Assembly: GCA_024734495.1 (NCBI GenBank)
Contig: JALMQS010000128.1
Location: 27,535,349 to 27,599,348 of the forward strand
From: Forficula auricularia
Lineage: Eukaryota > Arthropoda > Insecta > Dermaptera > Forficulidae
Reading direction: 5' to 3'
DNA: 64,000 bases
In this document: piece after piece, positions 22,600 through 33,955 of the stretch
Layout of the letters: every line of letters begins with the position of its first letter
Numbering within the stretch: position 1 is the stretch's first letter
Notes under the pieces: generated by a model
Databases searched by the model: none
Told to the model about the DNA's origin: nothing
Seen by the model: only the letters and a program-made list of their open reading frames with translations
Translations under genes and position numbers: made by a program

Positions 22600-23640
22600 T
22601 TATTTAATATCCGCATTATAATCATAAAATTACTACACAGTTATTGCAATAGCTAAAAAAAGGTTGAACATAAATATTTCAGCTTGCTGCTATTTTTAAA
22701 AAGTCTTTTTGAAAAATATATTTATTTTATTTTTTAAAAATTTTATAGATTAAAATTAAAATCAAAAACAAAGGTAGAATAAAACATTGTTAATCAACCA
22801 ATCAATCAAAATTTAACATTATAAGTCTTTTTTGGTCGTCCCTTGAAGGAAAAAGAAATAGGTTTATACCCGCTTTTCCGAAATTTTTGAAAATATAAAA
22901 ACTTTTTAAAATAAAAAAAAAAAAAAATAGAGTATAGGTTTATTTATCAAACCAAACAATAGAGATCTTATGACAATCTCTTACTAGTACCATCATATTA
23001 TGTAGAGGGAGAAGAAGACTAGGTAGTTAGACAAAACACCAAGATATGAAACTTAAAAGAAAATGAAAAATTTAAAGACAAAAAATATTTTATCTTCTGG
23101 ATGTATATCTAACATAAAGTTTTTTAAAAAGGCTGTCAAAAACGTATAATTGGCAGCCCATCCCCTCAAGCTGGATAAATATTTCTATCTTCATATGAAT
23201 AAACATATAAGAAAATGCTTTCAAAAATAAAATAAAAAAATTATATTTCCGATAAGGTTTTTATTTATTATTATTATTTCAACGTGTTCCTCTCAGGCTT
23301 CAATTCGTTAGTAATTTGATATCCAAGTTGAAACTCTGTTGTTGATGTTGATATTTATGTTCAATTTGTTGTTGTTATTGAATTGAGAAAATATATCATT
23401 TGTGTCTCTCAAAACAAAAAACAACAGACCTACAGGCGAAGAACTCCAAACAGAGATATTATCAACTTTAAGGATTAGGGTAATGAGTTTGTTTCGTCTA
23501 CGAATTACAGTACCGGTCCACAGGCTACATTTTAACTTCTTTTACATATATCTGGAAAAAAACTCTAGAGACCGGGAAGGAGACTCTCCCAGTCAAAAAC
23601 AGAGGTGAATACAAATGTGTACAAAATCAAATTGAAAGTT
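22600..23640. other. AT-rich stretch, nothing recognised
   Basis: A 68-codon plus frame at 23402-23608 has no domain. At 23640-23665 a short reversed TCTCGGCAAAA phrase recalls the GCAGAGGACAAC repeat family. Confidence 0.4.
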
Positions 23641-23721
23641 TTTGCCGAGAGTAGCAGAATTTTTATATATTGAAGGAGACAATAAAGAGTGTGTCTTCTG
23701 CTGGAATTATAAATTTTATTT

Positions 23722-23777
23722 ATTTATAACGAGACTATAGTTTCGAGGGCTTTACCCTCTTCATCAGTCTATTACAA
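23722..23777 (-). ncRNA. Hammerhead-ribozyme-like motif (left arm)
   Basis: Mirror of the plus-strand motif: CTGATGA (23761-23767), extra A, stem II GAGGGT/GCCCTC with an AAA loop (terminal T/G wobble), GAAA, C-TATA-G, TC. Stem I pairs as in the right arm. Confidence 0.6.
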
Positions 23778-23821
23778 TGTATTCACAGGAATTTATTCAT
23801 AAATTAATTCCTGTGAATACA

Positions 23822-23875
23822 TTGTAATAGACTGATGAAGAGGGCAAAGCCCTCGAAACTATAGTCTCGTTATAA
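23822..23875 (+). ncRNA. Hammerhead-ribozyme-like motif (right arm)
   Basis: CTGATGA at 23832-23838, one extra A, stem II GAGGGC/GCCCTC (23840-23845 with 23849-23854) closed by AAA, GAAA at 23855-23858, then C-TATA-G (a single C-G pair plus the A-U next to the cleavage site, 4-nt loop), then T and C at 23865-23866, the predicted cleavage point. Stem I: GA/TC, an internal loop, then TTGTAA with TTATAA (one G/U). All conserved core bases expected of a type I hammerhead are present. The extra A is the only departure. Confidence 0.65.
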
Positions 23876-23934
23876 ATAAATAAAATTTATAATTCCAGCA
23901 GAAGACACACTCTTTTATTGTCTCCTTCAGTGTA

Positions 23935-24433
23935 CAAAATCTTCATCAGCCTCAATTGTTTGTTTTTTTCTTGCTATTATGACCGAATATTTTTACACAT
24001 TAGAGGAAGAATACCTCTTGTATTGTTCAATTTAAGGAAAATACTTGGTATAACATTTTTAAATATTTCTTTTGATTGAGCTATTTATTTATTTACCGTA
24101 TGGCATCTTGTGTCTCAATTTAGCCAGGAGATCTTCTGATTATCTGGCTGCCAGTTTTTGGTAGTTCATTTAGCGTTACCCAGGGTGCACCGTGCACCAC
24201 GAGGAGGCGAACTAGCTTTACACCCCTTGATTGAGCTTATTTTCTACATTTCAATTTCGAAAATGTGAGTTTGGTAATCAAAGTAGTTAAAATTCAGCTA
24301 ACTTATTCGAATTTTTGATTTTATCTACCTTTTACAGGGACCAGATCGTTGAAAGTTAATTCTTTTGAATATTAATATTTCAATAAAACAAGAATCTGTT
24401 AAAACAAAAAAATGAGAAAAGACAAGGAGACTA
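23935..24433. other. AT-rich stretch before the Tc1 element
   Basis: A small self-complementary patch GGGTGCACCGTGCACC is at 24183-24198. Nothing else was recognised. Confidence 0.4.
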
Positions 24434-24600
24434 CGAGCCCCGTCCCATCTCAATTGGCCCACCAATATTTTTTTCTTTTTAAATAAAATTATGCTAATTC
24501 ACGGTAAATTTAATTTAAATATTTATTTTAATTATCATTTGGAACAACATTTTATTGTAACATTTAACTTAAAATTATTTTTTAATTGTTAAAAACATAT
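24434..24600 (+). repeat. Tc1 left terminal inverted repeat
   Basis: Pairs with about 25830-26002. The outer 36 bp (to ACCAATATT) are perfect by eye; further in there are scattered mismatches. Confidence 0.85.
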
Positions 24601-24732
24601 TTTTATATAAAAAATAGTTCTTTGCTTTTCACGATTTTTTTTTTTTTAAGAATCTTTGAATATGTTTAATAATCAAGTAGGCTTTGCCATTTTCCAACAA
24701 AAGAAAGTTTGTTTTGTTTATTATTAGTAAAA

Positions 24733-25794
24733 ATGACTCGTGGAAAGATTGTTGATGAAAAAATTCGCTCAATTATTATCAATTTATTTAAAAACGGAAA
24801 ATCAAACGAGGAAATTGGCTATCTAGTTAATTTATCAAAGTTTACTGTCAGAAATATTATTCGAGTTTATAAAACAACGGGTACAATAGCTACAAAACCT
24901 CGGTATGTGTCGAAATCCAAAATATCAGCTGCTGATAGACGGGCATTGAAGAAGATTATTAGAAAAACCAAGCTTTCGAACTATAGTGAATTATCTGTTC
25001 TTTGGAGCGATGCTGTGGGGCGAAGTGTTTCAAGATCCACGTGCCATAGAGAAGCCCTTAAGTTAGGTTTTAAAACTTACAAGGTAATTTTATTGCAACT
25101 TATTCCAAATTTTTTTTAGGCGAAAGAAAAGCCACTCTTGACATTAAAACAAAAGAAAAACCGGCTTAAATGGGGTAAAAGTCACATTAATTGGACGAGT
25201 GATGATTGGAATAGTGTCCATTGGAGTGATGAGTCTCGTTTTGAAGTTTGTGTTGTGGACAATTGTAGCAGAGTTATTCGTCAGAAAAATTAAGCTTTCA
25301 ATTCACATTGTTTAAAAAAGAAAGTAAAATTTCCTGCTTCAGTTATGGCATGGGGTTCAATGTCTGCTAGAGGTGTTGGAAAACTTCACTTCATTGATGG
25401 AATTGTAAACACCAATAAATATTTAGAGATTTTAAAATAATCGTTACTTCCAACAATGGCAGATGCATTGCAGAATAATAATAATTTTGTGTTCCAACAA
25501 GACGGGGCGGCCTGCCATGCATCAAGAAAATCTTTAAAATGGCTTTCTGATCATAATGTTTCACTTTTGGAGTGGGTGGCAAACAGTCCCGACTTGTCAC
25601 CAATAGAAACTCTTTGCCACACAATGAAAAAGCTATTACGAATACAACCAGCTAGAAACGTAGTCAAATTAAAACACAAACTTCAAAATATTTGGGATAC
25701 TTTCACTCAAGATGAGTGTCAAAACTTAAAAAGTACGTTGCCCAAAAGAATTCAAGCCGTAATTAAAAATAAAGGCGACGTCACACAGTGGTAA
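24733..25794 (+). pseudogene. Tc1 transposase (DD34E), two nonsense codons, possible 36-nt intron
   Basis: The start is the ATG at 24733 (MTRGKIVDE); an upstream ATG at 24709 adds only MFCLLLVK. Residues 1-60 form a paired-like helix-turn-helix (KNGKSNEEIGYLVNLSKFTV), followed by a second helix-turn-helix with the Arg-rich SVSRSTCHREALK segment. The catalytic triad is D at 25228 (HWSDESRF), D at 25501 (QQDGAACHAS) and E at 25606 (NSPDLSPIETL), with 34 residues between the last two, as in Tc1. The frame is continuous from 24733 to the TAA at 25792 except for TAA at 25291 and 25438, and a stop inside 25084-25119. No frameshift was found. One C-to-T change could explain the stop at 25438. It would bind the TIRs and cut and paste at TA. 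As written it cannot make full-length protein. Confidence 0.93.
25084..25119 (+). other. Candidate 36-nt intron in the Tc1 transposase
   Basis: GTAATT follows AAG; the segment ends in eight T then AG, and GCG AAA GAA resumes. Removing it keeps the frame (12 codons, phase 0) and joins TYK to AKEKPLLTLKQKK, the expected continuity in Tc1 proteins; retaining it adds a stop. The length is very short for an animal intron, so an inserted or mutated segment is an alternative. Confidence 0.5.
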
Positions 25795-26004
25795 AGGTTT
25801 TGGATTTTATCTGTTTTCCTTGTTTTTAAAAATTAAAAAATAATTTTAAGTTAAATGTTACAAGAAAATGTTTTAAATTGTTTAAAATGTTGTTCCAAAT
25901 GATAATAAGAATAAATATTTGAATTAAATTTACCGTGAATTAGCATAATTTTATTTTGAAAGAAAGAATATTGGTGGGCCAATTGAGATGGGACGGGGCT
26001 CGTA

Positions 26005-28880
26005 TATCAGGAGTTAATCATACTGCGATGTGGTTGGCAACCGTTTAAGGACAGTGTGCTGCTTGTCTTTTAACATAGCCTTTCCACTTACAGTCGTGTT
26101 GCTTGCATTCCCTTTATTGCAATTCTTACTTTGGAGACGACGCCTTGTTGAATGTAAATCAGTTGTGTAGGTTCTTAAGCCAGGAAGTTCTTCCTCTGCC
26201 CGCTTTTCATTGTCCGGAGATCTTATCCTGTGAAGGGCTTAGAGCCAGGAAGTTCTTCTATATTCTATCTAGATGTAAGAATCGGTATTTCTTATTTCTC
26301 ATGGCGTGATCATAATATTTCGGCTTCTGTTTTTTATGGTGAATAATATTTGCTCATCGTCTCAAAATCCTTAAGACCATTTACCTCAATGAAATCTTCA
26401 GCATGTGTATTTCCATCACAATTATTTATCATTACTAGCATCTCAGTGAAATTAATTAGCAAAACTTAAAAACCCGAGAAGCAACCATCAATCTACATCA
26501 ATAGAATTACAACGGCAACGCCTTTAGTAGATTGCATTGGCGATACAGGTAGATATTGGGATTTAATATGAATGATAGTTAAATAAAAATAGCACACAAA
26601 TACATAATCATTAAGATAGAGTAGTTTTATAATTAACCCGATAGGACTCATATCAAACTATATAATACAGTGTATATTTATTAACATTAACGAATATGTA
26701 CCGATATAGGATTACGAATTTCCTCTTTCACCTCTAAACGCCACTCACTTTATCCATTTTTTTTTAATAGTATAGACTTAATAGACTTTTTCGTTCACCA
26801 AATATTCTTCAAAATTCATCAGAGAAATAGAGATATATTATTGACAAACTCAATTAAACCTGAATGTAAACGATGGAATTCGTGCAAAGAGAGAAAGAGC
26901 GAGGGAATATATTCTAAATCTATAGAGAGGCTTGTAAGCAGAGGAATTAAAGGAGTCGGACTTGAATTCATTTTCCTCCTTATCAATGGAATTGAGAGGG
27001 CTTTCAAACAAACAAAGCACAACTTGAATGACCTCAGCAGCCCGGAAAATATTCGAATTTATGGAAAGAATTTTCAAAACAACTCAGGATTTTTCTCTAA
27101 TTAAGAATCAAACCAGCTATGCTCCTAACTAACTAGATGTCCGACTTGTTTAAATTAATAAAACTTTGGATCTCGTCCCCTCACATCCCTTCCTTAACTT
27201 TCTCTCTTTTGCCTTCTCTATTTTCCTTTTTGCTTTTAATTGGAACAAGTAATAAAAAAAAAGAAAATATATCTTATATTTATGAATATTAATTATATTC
27301 TTACGACGAGTAAAGTATTTTTACTAATATAGATGAGGTATTTTTAATTACTTTGTTTGTTATGATTTAGAGAATAAACAAAATACAAAATTGTAGATTT
27401 TCAAAAATAATATTGTAAATAGTAAAGATACTATTGCTTGACGGTAAATTTCTAACACAAAATAGAAAAAAATAAAGAAACTATTGTCAGTAGTACAATG
27501 TATCAGAAATCAGATGTTCATTATTACTAGCTAATTGGCTAGTTCTTATAAATTATTATAGATGCTTGAATTTGAAAAAAAAGGTAACAGAGGATGATAA
27601 TTCCATTCTGGCAGTCCTAGAAATAATCGAATCGTAGAATTGTCACATAAGTATTAGGCGCAAATGCAGCTTTAATGTAATTTAATCTGGAAGATAATTC
27701 TGTAATGGAACACCCATTATAAAATTAGAAAATTACCTTTGTTAAAAATTCCCTAGTCTATTACACGATGTTTCTGCTTATAATTCATGTGCTAAGCTTG
27801 TGACATGCGTGAAACTCAGACTAACAACATGGAACTTAACTTATGGTTGGAGTTGAATTTGATAGATCATCACTTGCTAGAGAATCCAGATCACTATAGT
27901 TTCAACTAGATAATTTTAATAGAAATTATGAATTTTGTTTATTAAAAAATATTTTGGTAGATTATTGGGCCACAATCTTTATTTTTATTCATTTATTTTT
28001 GATCTTGTAGTCTTTCCTGTTGTTCAACTATCATTCCATCCTATTTGTCTGTCATCGAAACAATAACTATAAACAAATATCCATTCTCCCTATGTTTAAC
28101 CGTGCTAATTTAATTTTTAATTTAATTTTTGTTAACTCTCATCAATAGATTTGAATAATGTTTTCACAAAGAATAACCAATCAGGATATAAACATAAAAA
28201 TTAATTTTCTTTTTTTCATAAACGAAGGTAATTAAGATCGAAACTATATATAATAGGGTTTAATGGATTCCCGGTAGGTATACGGAAATTTATCGATAGG
28301 ATTTCGATAGTAAATGTTTTTTGAAATGCATGTCCACTTGGGACATAAATACACTTGCTCGTTTCTATCATGATTTAATCAATATTGCTGGCTAAGCGGA
28401 TCAACGGATTTTGATTTAGGAGGAATCCGTTGGAATCAATTAAATGATTCATTCAACAATTCTTTAAACAGAGTAAGAGGATCAGTCAGTTTGGTTTAGG
28501 TGTCGTTGATAAGATAATCATTTACGCGAATAGTCGTATTTGAGTTTGGACGCTATAATTATTTCAATTAAAATAACTAATTATAGCATTTAATAAAATT
28601 TATTATTTGATGTTAAATTATGATCCTTAGTGGTTATCATTTCAATTATAAATTTAGGAAATTTCGTAAATGTTTCTAAAGGACTATCCATCATCAGCTA
28701 AAAGAATATTTCACGCAACATATAGGAGGAAACATATTAATGACCTGAACAGACGTTGACATATGTATTTAGCAGTTGTAATTCTAGACTGAGGTTGCAT
28801 GTCCCAGAATCAGCTTCATTGCAGGCTTCAAAAGGCTATTTTTACAAGCTTTTATTTAGCTTGCAATGTTTGTATGTTTG
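26005..28880. other. Largely unrecognised AT-rich DNA
   Basis: Opposed 87- and 75-codon frames overlap at 26841-27104 with no domain. I saw no TIR, TSD or shared repeat. It could hold intronic or intergenic host DNA. Confidence 0.4.
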
Positions 28881-29039
28881 TTTAGGTTAAATCTTGCAAG
28901 CTGAATTAGAACCACTTCCTCTTATCCTATGGAGTTGAAATTTTGCATGTTGGTTCAGTTTCGATGGCAATGCATTTTTATGGTAGGTAAGCATAACCAG
29001 GGCCGGCCTACCATAAAGTGAACGGAGCGGCCACTTCCT

Positions 29040-29941
29040 CTTTTTTTTTTTATATAATGATATTGATACAAGAAGAAGTTGCACCAAGAAGGTACAACCT
29101 CTGTAGTCCGTGGTGGACCCTTGTAAGGTGATGATAAGGGGAGATTTAGGGATTGGGTAGCAGTCGAAGGTATCTGTGGATGCTGGTCTTGAAAGATTGA
29201 AGGTTATAAGTTGCTGGAAAGACGGTCAAGGAAGAGAGTTCCAGTCTCTAGATGTCATAGGGATAAATGAATTGGCGAATGCGTTTGTTCGATTAATATC
29301 CAGTTTGAGCGCGTAGGGGTGTTGAATTTTAGAAAATCGTGTATTTCGCGCAAATGAAGCCTTTGGTGGGCTTATAAATTTTATTTCGTCAGAACAAAAG
29401 CCATGGTAATATCTATAAAAAAGGGAAAGGGCGGAGACAGATCTACGATGGGCTAGGGAGTCGAGATTGTCAGTTTATTGTAGGATTGCCTATCAGTCTG
29501 ATAGCTCGCCTCTGAATTGCATCTAAGGTATTAAGAAAATGCTTGGAGGCCCCTCTCCACAAATGCGAGCAATATTCAAGACAGGGGCGAATTTGAGCCT
29601 TGTATAATATAAAGAGTTGAGTGGGCGTGAAAAATCGTTTGGTTCGGAAAAGAAAGCCAAGCTTACATGCTGCAGCTTTTGCTACTGAGATAATATGGTC
29701 ATTCCAAGAGAGGTCAGAACCTAAGGTGACACCTAACATTGATATTTTATTACGGAATTCCAATGAGCTCGAATCAAAGGAAATGTCCGGAAGGTTCCTA
29801 TCTGCGCGCCTAGAAATTAGGCAGCATTGTGTTTTACCAGCATTAAAGTTTACCAAGTTCTGAGATCCCCATTTTTTAATCTGAATTTTTCGAGGAGGCT
29901 ATGTTTGACCGATTGTCTAGTAAGGATTGAGCGTTGTGGTG
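29040..29941 (-). pseudogene. LINE-A copy 2, post-RT region and 3' tail (5' truncated)
   Basis: Read on the minus strand it starts in HNAQSLLDNRSNI near 29940 and WGSQNLVNFNAGKTQCCLIS near 29870. It keeps a 128-codon open frame (29470-29856) with SFDSSSLEFRNKISMLGVTL, WNDHI, AQIRPCLEYCSHLWRG and LDAIQRRAIRLIGNPTI, the conserved post-RT region of APE LINEs. The 3' UTR (GGTACAACCTCTGTAG and TTGCACC reversed) ends in CATTATAT plus an A run near 29040. It lacks endonuclease and RT, a standard 5' truncation. A GTTGGTTCAGTTT phrase lies on both flanks (28950 and 29954), so it may have landed in a pre-existing repeat. Confidence 0.88.
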
Positions 29942-29979
29942 TTAAAATTGTACTTGTTGGTTCAGTTTAGAGGACAATG

Positions 29980-30690
29980 CATTTTACTTTACTATACAGG
30001 GTATGGTCAAGTATTGTAATAGTGCATGAAAAAAGTTTTTTTTTCCTTCTTTTTTTCGAAATATCTCAAAAAGGGCTGAATTTTATTTTGATTAAAAAAA
30101 TTGCGAAACCATGGCATTTCGCTCTACAAAAAAGCTCTAATAAGTGAACATCGAAAAAATTATATTTTTCGAGATAAAATTGTTTTGTCAAAATGACTGC
30201 TAGTCTGTTATTCTGTTAGTTGTCTGTTAATTTTTGTGGACGAGTTAGCTCAAAAACTAGTGTGAATATCTAAACCAAATTTCCCATGTAGTTTTGGTCC
30301 ATTGAGATTAAGAGCTGATTAGATTTTGGTGCATATCGACCCAAAATTAAGGGGGGTGGAGGGGGGTTAAAAATTAAAAATCTACGCCATTTGAGCAAAC
30401 TCAACCAAATTTTGTATACATAATCAGTGGGACCCCAGAAGTCTAAAAATGTAAAAACTAACCGCCCAAAATGGGGGGGGGGGTGCAGGGCCAAAAAATG
30501 AAAATCTTACCCATTTACCAAACTCAACCAAATTTTGTAGACATAATCAGTGGGACCCCAGAAGTCTAAAAATGCAAAAACTAACCCCCCTCCCCTACAT
30601 GATTATAAATAATTTTATTAAATATTAAATATAAGAGAGGGGCCAGGTTGTATGGTAAAGTCAAGTGGATGGCTACATCAGAACACGTCA
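29980..30690 (+). repeat. R1 dispersed repeat, copy 2
   Basis: Same block order as copy 1, but with the region from CAACCAAATTTTGTA to CCCCAGAAGTCTAAAAATG present twice, separated by a G-rich tract (30473-30482). It ends at GGATGGCTACATCAG. The internal duplication adds about 120 bp. Confidence 0.8.
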
Positions 30691-30767
30691 GCTTATTTAA
30701 ATCATAATGAGTTGGAGTTTGTGGTGTTTCACAGTAAGGAAATGAATAAAACATTTAGTTTTTATAT

Positions 30768-30804
30768 ATCGATACATTTCGGGTGATTAGCCCATCATCA
30801 GGAG
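30768..30804 (-). ncRNA. Hammerhead-like motif, UGUA loop
   Basis: On the minus strand: CTGATGA (30795-30801), extra T, stem II GGG/CCC with a 7-nt loop, GAAA (30777-30780), TGTA loop, TC. Stem I is weak (two pairs). It is flanked by a GTTTCAC...TAAAAC phrase like the 41.5-kb foldback. Confidence 0.45.
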
Positions 30805-31439
30805 TTTTACAGAGACAAATATTTGTTTTCCTATTTACGGACAATTATCAAAAATTACATACATCTTCCTAAGCTAAAAGGATTTAAGTTATTTATACTA
30901 AAATCATCCTTTTTAAATTTGAACTGGGAGAAATGAAGGGAGCTCAACTCTGAGGTTACGCCGTTAATTCTAGTTTCATCTATAAGCAATAGCATTTTTT
31001 TTCTCAAAACAATATGTAGTCATTATTTTTAATTAATCTACCGATCAATATTAAAATATTAAAATGTATTTTTATGTAGGCATCTTATTGTGGCCATGTC
31101 TGAAATGTATAGAATCATTCCACTTTTTAGATGATTTCGTTTTTTGTTCTACTGCTCAATTTCGAAACCATTTTACGTGTGAAGGTTTTTTTTTTGTTCC
31201 TGCCTATTTCTCTGTCCAACATTTTAATAAATCTTTTAATTTATTCACTGCTTCATCGATTAATTTTTTAATATCACGATCATTTTACGTTTACATAAGA
31301 CCTGGCAAGTTTACCATTAATATTTTGAAAAAATATTTAAAATCAGATTAATTATATTCGTAGTGATTGAATTAGGGGCCTACTAAATTACTCGGCTGCA
31401 AAATGATTAATTTAATTGATTGGCTGGCTTGATTTTTTC

Positions 31440-31760
31440 ATTAATTTTTTCGTGTTAAACAAGTACTTAGTGGGGCCCTATCGCTGGCCATTAAATGCCT
31501 TGAAATGCGATTTCAATGCGGCCCACTCGGCAATCTAATGGGTTCTTATGCTGTCAGACAACGTGATAGAGGAATCTCTTTAATTGGATTTCATTCATTG
31601 TGGAAAGCCTTTAAGCCGCCGCCTGTCTTGAGCCGACGCCGCGGCCGGACGGCCGACCGGCCTCGCCGACTCCGACTCCGACAGATCACAAATATTTGGA
31701 CTGATCCTTTGATTAGCAACGTCCTAAGATCCTCTACAGATCACTTTGTTGCCTGTTACT
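31440..31760. other. GC-rich patch, unassigned
   Basis: 31610-31690 is GC-rich with many CpG (GCCGACGCCGCGGCCGGACG). The 89-codon plus frame through it has no known domain and its Arg-rich part reflects composition. It could be a promoter or conserved non-coding element, like 18.9 kb. Confidence 0.25.
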
Positions 31761-32540
31761 TTATTTATTTTTAGGATATTCTTCCCTTGCCCGGGGACTC
31801 CATGTAATAAACTTAATGAAGAGCCTTGTCAATACATATGTAATTTAGTGCAATCAAAAAAAACAACAAAAAAAAACCACCAAGGTGAAGACTTTTTTAA
31901 GCTAATTTCTTCTTGGATAGCAAAATATTCCAACTCGTTTAACCGTTTCCTATTTAATTGGAACTTTTATTTATTTATTTATTGGCCTTTGCCTTTCCGG
32001 ATAGCGAATCCAATAGGGAGGCCATTATTAAATTAACTAGCCTGTTGTTAAGATAATAAATTGTAAGGTAAAAAAAACAACAACCGAAACATCAACAACT
32101 TCACTAAAGATTCGATTAAAATTCAATAATAATAATAATTAAACTTGGGTAATTAATAATTAATAACTTTCTAAATATTCATATTGTTTGGGGCAAAGAT
32201 GAGTGTTTGGAAGTTGAGCAGAACAATTCGCAGGGGGAAATTTGTATGGATCCTTTAGTTTAATGTCTGTCCAAAATTCAGAATGGCTGGTCTACAGGGC
32301 CGGAGGTAAAAAAAGTGCCGCGGGGTTTCAAAATATTTTCGTTACCACTTCAATATATTCAAAGTGTTTTAGTAATTTAAATGTACCAAATTAGAGAGAA
32401 TTATTAAATGAGGTTACTCTCTGCTTGATGCAAATAAACGATTCATTTGTGAAGTTATCAGTTAACTACTAGGTAAAACAAAATGAATTTACCTACATCA
32501 TCCAATCGGGTATTTGAACTCATGAGAAAGACAAATAAAA

Positions 32541-33136
32541 TATATATATATATATATATTTTTATAATGATATTGGTACAAGAAGAAGTTGCACCAAGAA
32601 GGTACAACCTCTGTAGTCCGTGGTGGACCCTTGTATCGTGAAGATAAGGAGAGGTTTAGGGATTGGGTTGGGGTCGAAGATATCTGTGGATGCTGGTCTT
32701 GAAAGATTGAAGGTTATAATTTGCTCGAAAGACGGTCGGGGGAAGAGAGTTCCAGTCTCTAGAAGTCATAGGGATAAATGAATTGGCCAATGCGTTTGTT
32801 CGATTAGTATCCAGTTTAAGCGCGTAGAGGCGTTGAATCTTAGAAAATCGTGAAAAAATGAAACCATTGGTGAGATTATCGATTTTATTCCGTCAGAACA
32901 AAAGCCATGGTAATATCTATAAAAAAGGGAAAGGGTGGAGACAGATTTACGATGGGCTAGGGAGTCGAGAGTGTCAGCTAATGTAGGATCGCCTATCAGT
33001 CTGATAGCTCGCCTCTGAATTGCAACTGTATATTAAGAGAATGCTTGGAGGCCCCTCTCCACAAATGCGAGCAATATTCAAGACAGGGGCTAATTTGAGC
33101 CTTGTATAATATAAGGAGTTGAGTGGGGGTGAAAAA
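32541..33136 (-). pseudogene. LINE-A copy 3, 3' end
   Basis: The 3' tail (reversed AAAA-TATATATA at 32541-32565) is followed by the same UTR as copy 2 and by broken frames for ETPALAHRRSVSALSLFYRYY and the degraded LEYCSHLW/DAIQ region. It ends near 33136, where a rearranged copy begins. Confidence 0.8.
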
Positions 33137-33660
33137 GGTGGGTTTATTTCGTCAGAACAAAAGCCATGGTAATATCTATAAAAAAGGGAAAGGGCGGAGA
33201 CCGATCTACGATGGGCTAGGGCAGGGGTCTCCAAACTTTGTGCGATTGTTTAGCTTACTGATTGAGCGTTGTGGAGCAAGGGCAGATTTAAAAGGTCATT
33301 AATATAGATAATAAAGAGCGTGGGAGAGATGACTGAGCCCTGAGGAACTCCAGCATTAGTATTAAAGGACGAGGATGATATTCCGTCAACCTCGACTTTA
33401 ATAGAGCGGTTTGAGAGAAAGCTCTCAAGGAACTTGCAGAGGCTCGGAGGGAGGCCAAATGCAGGTAATTTAGCAAGAAGTTTTTTGTGCCAGACTTGAT
33501 CGAAGGCCTTTGAAATGTCTAAGCCTATTACGAAAGTCTCTTTACCATTCTCAAGTGCTTTATTCCAAAAACAGTTATATATTCCGAAATTATCTAAAGC
33601 CTTATTGACTATCATTTTGTAATTAAAAGGACTGACAATGAAGGTCAAGCCTTTGAAACT
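33137..33660 (-). pseudogene. LINE-A copy 4, reverse transcriptase fragment with internal deletion
   Basis: The minus frame 33250-33666 reads ETFVIGLDISKAFDQVWHKK (RT motif A with catalytic Asp), LLAKLPAFGLPPSLCKFLES, VDGISSSSFNTNAGVPQGSV (motif B) and ISPTLFIIYINDLL, then jumps to LLHNAQS. The YADD catalytic box (motif C) is missing, lost in an internal deletion. Nearer the 3' end (33137-33218) the RYYHGFCS region is repeated from copy 3, and a CAGGGGTCTCCAAACTTTG hAT-type end lies at 33222-33241 at the break. Not functional. Confidence 0.85.
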
Positions 33661-33735
33661 ATCCATGGATGTTGTGGATGCGGCGCATTCCTAAAATTTC
33701 AAACATTTAAAGTATTTTCATAACTATATTATAAG
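33661..33735 (-). mobile_element. Fragment of the hAT MITE found at 63339-63578
   Basis: Reversed, GCGCCGCATCCACAACATCC ATGG with an upstream GAAATTTTAGGA phrase matches the right end of the 63.3-kb element (GCTGCATCCACAGCATCCATGG). Confidence 0.5.
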
Positions 33736-33876
33736 GTCGGTTTCAAAATTTCACGATGATTTTTAAATTTTCAAATTATTATCCGTTATTTCAAATATTT
33801 GTATAAAAAACATATATAAACATAATTAAATTATATATATATATACCTACATAATCTATATTTGATATTATATGTG

Positions 33877-33955
33877 TGAAGGTATGTTTATTTGCACCAA
33901 ACTGAGGACGACCTCATTGTTTCTCTTTATGAATCAACAAATCAACATTTTTTGT
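33877..33955 (+). repeat. GCAGAGGACAAC dispersed repeat, copy near (TA)n
   Basis: GTTTATTTGCACCAAACTGA, then GGACGACCTCATTG, TTTCTCTTTATGAATCAACA. A (TA)n tract lies upstream at 33831-33845. Confidence 0.5.

Larger units (their letters stand above)
23671..23929. mobile_element. 259-bp palindromic element with a hammerhead motif in each arm
   Basis: TGAAGGAGACAATAAA... at the left is matched by ...TTTATTGTCTCCTTCA at the right. The arms are nearly perfect from end to centre (about 23791-23805, AATTTATTCATAAATTAATT). Each arm carries the hammerhead-like motif described separately. An edge-truncated copy begins at 63908. No coding. The foldback plus ribozyme layout suggests a non-autonomous Penelope-related or MITE-like unit. 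Confidence 0.8.
24434..26002 (+). mobile_element. Tc1-family DNA transposon, 1569 bp, near complete
   Basis: The termini CGAGCCCCGTCCCATCTCAA and the inverse TTGAGATGGGACGGGGCTCG are perfect, flanked by TA on both sides (24432-24433, 26003-26004). The inverted repeats extend for roughly 120 bp or more (through AAATTATGCTAATTCACGGT and TTTGGAACAACATTTT) with few differences. The right repeat has a short extra block. It encodes one DD34E transposase. High TIR identity and an unshifted frame suggest recent insertion. Confidence 0.95.
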
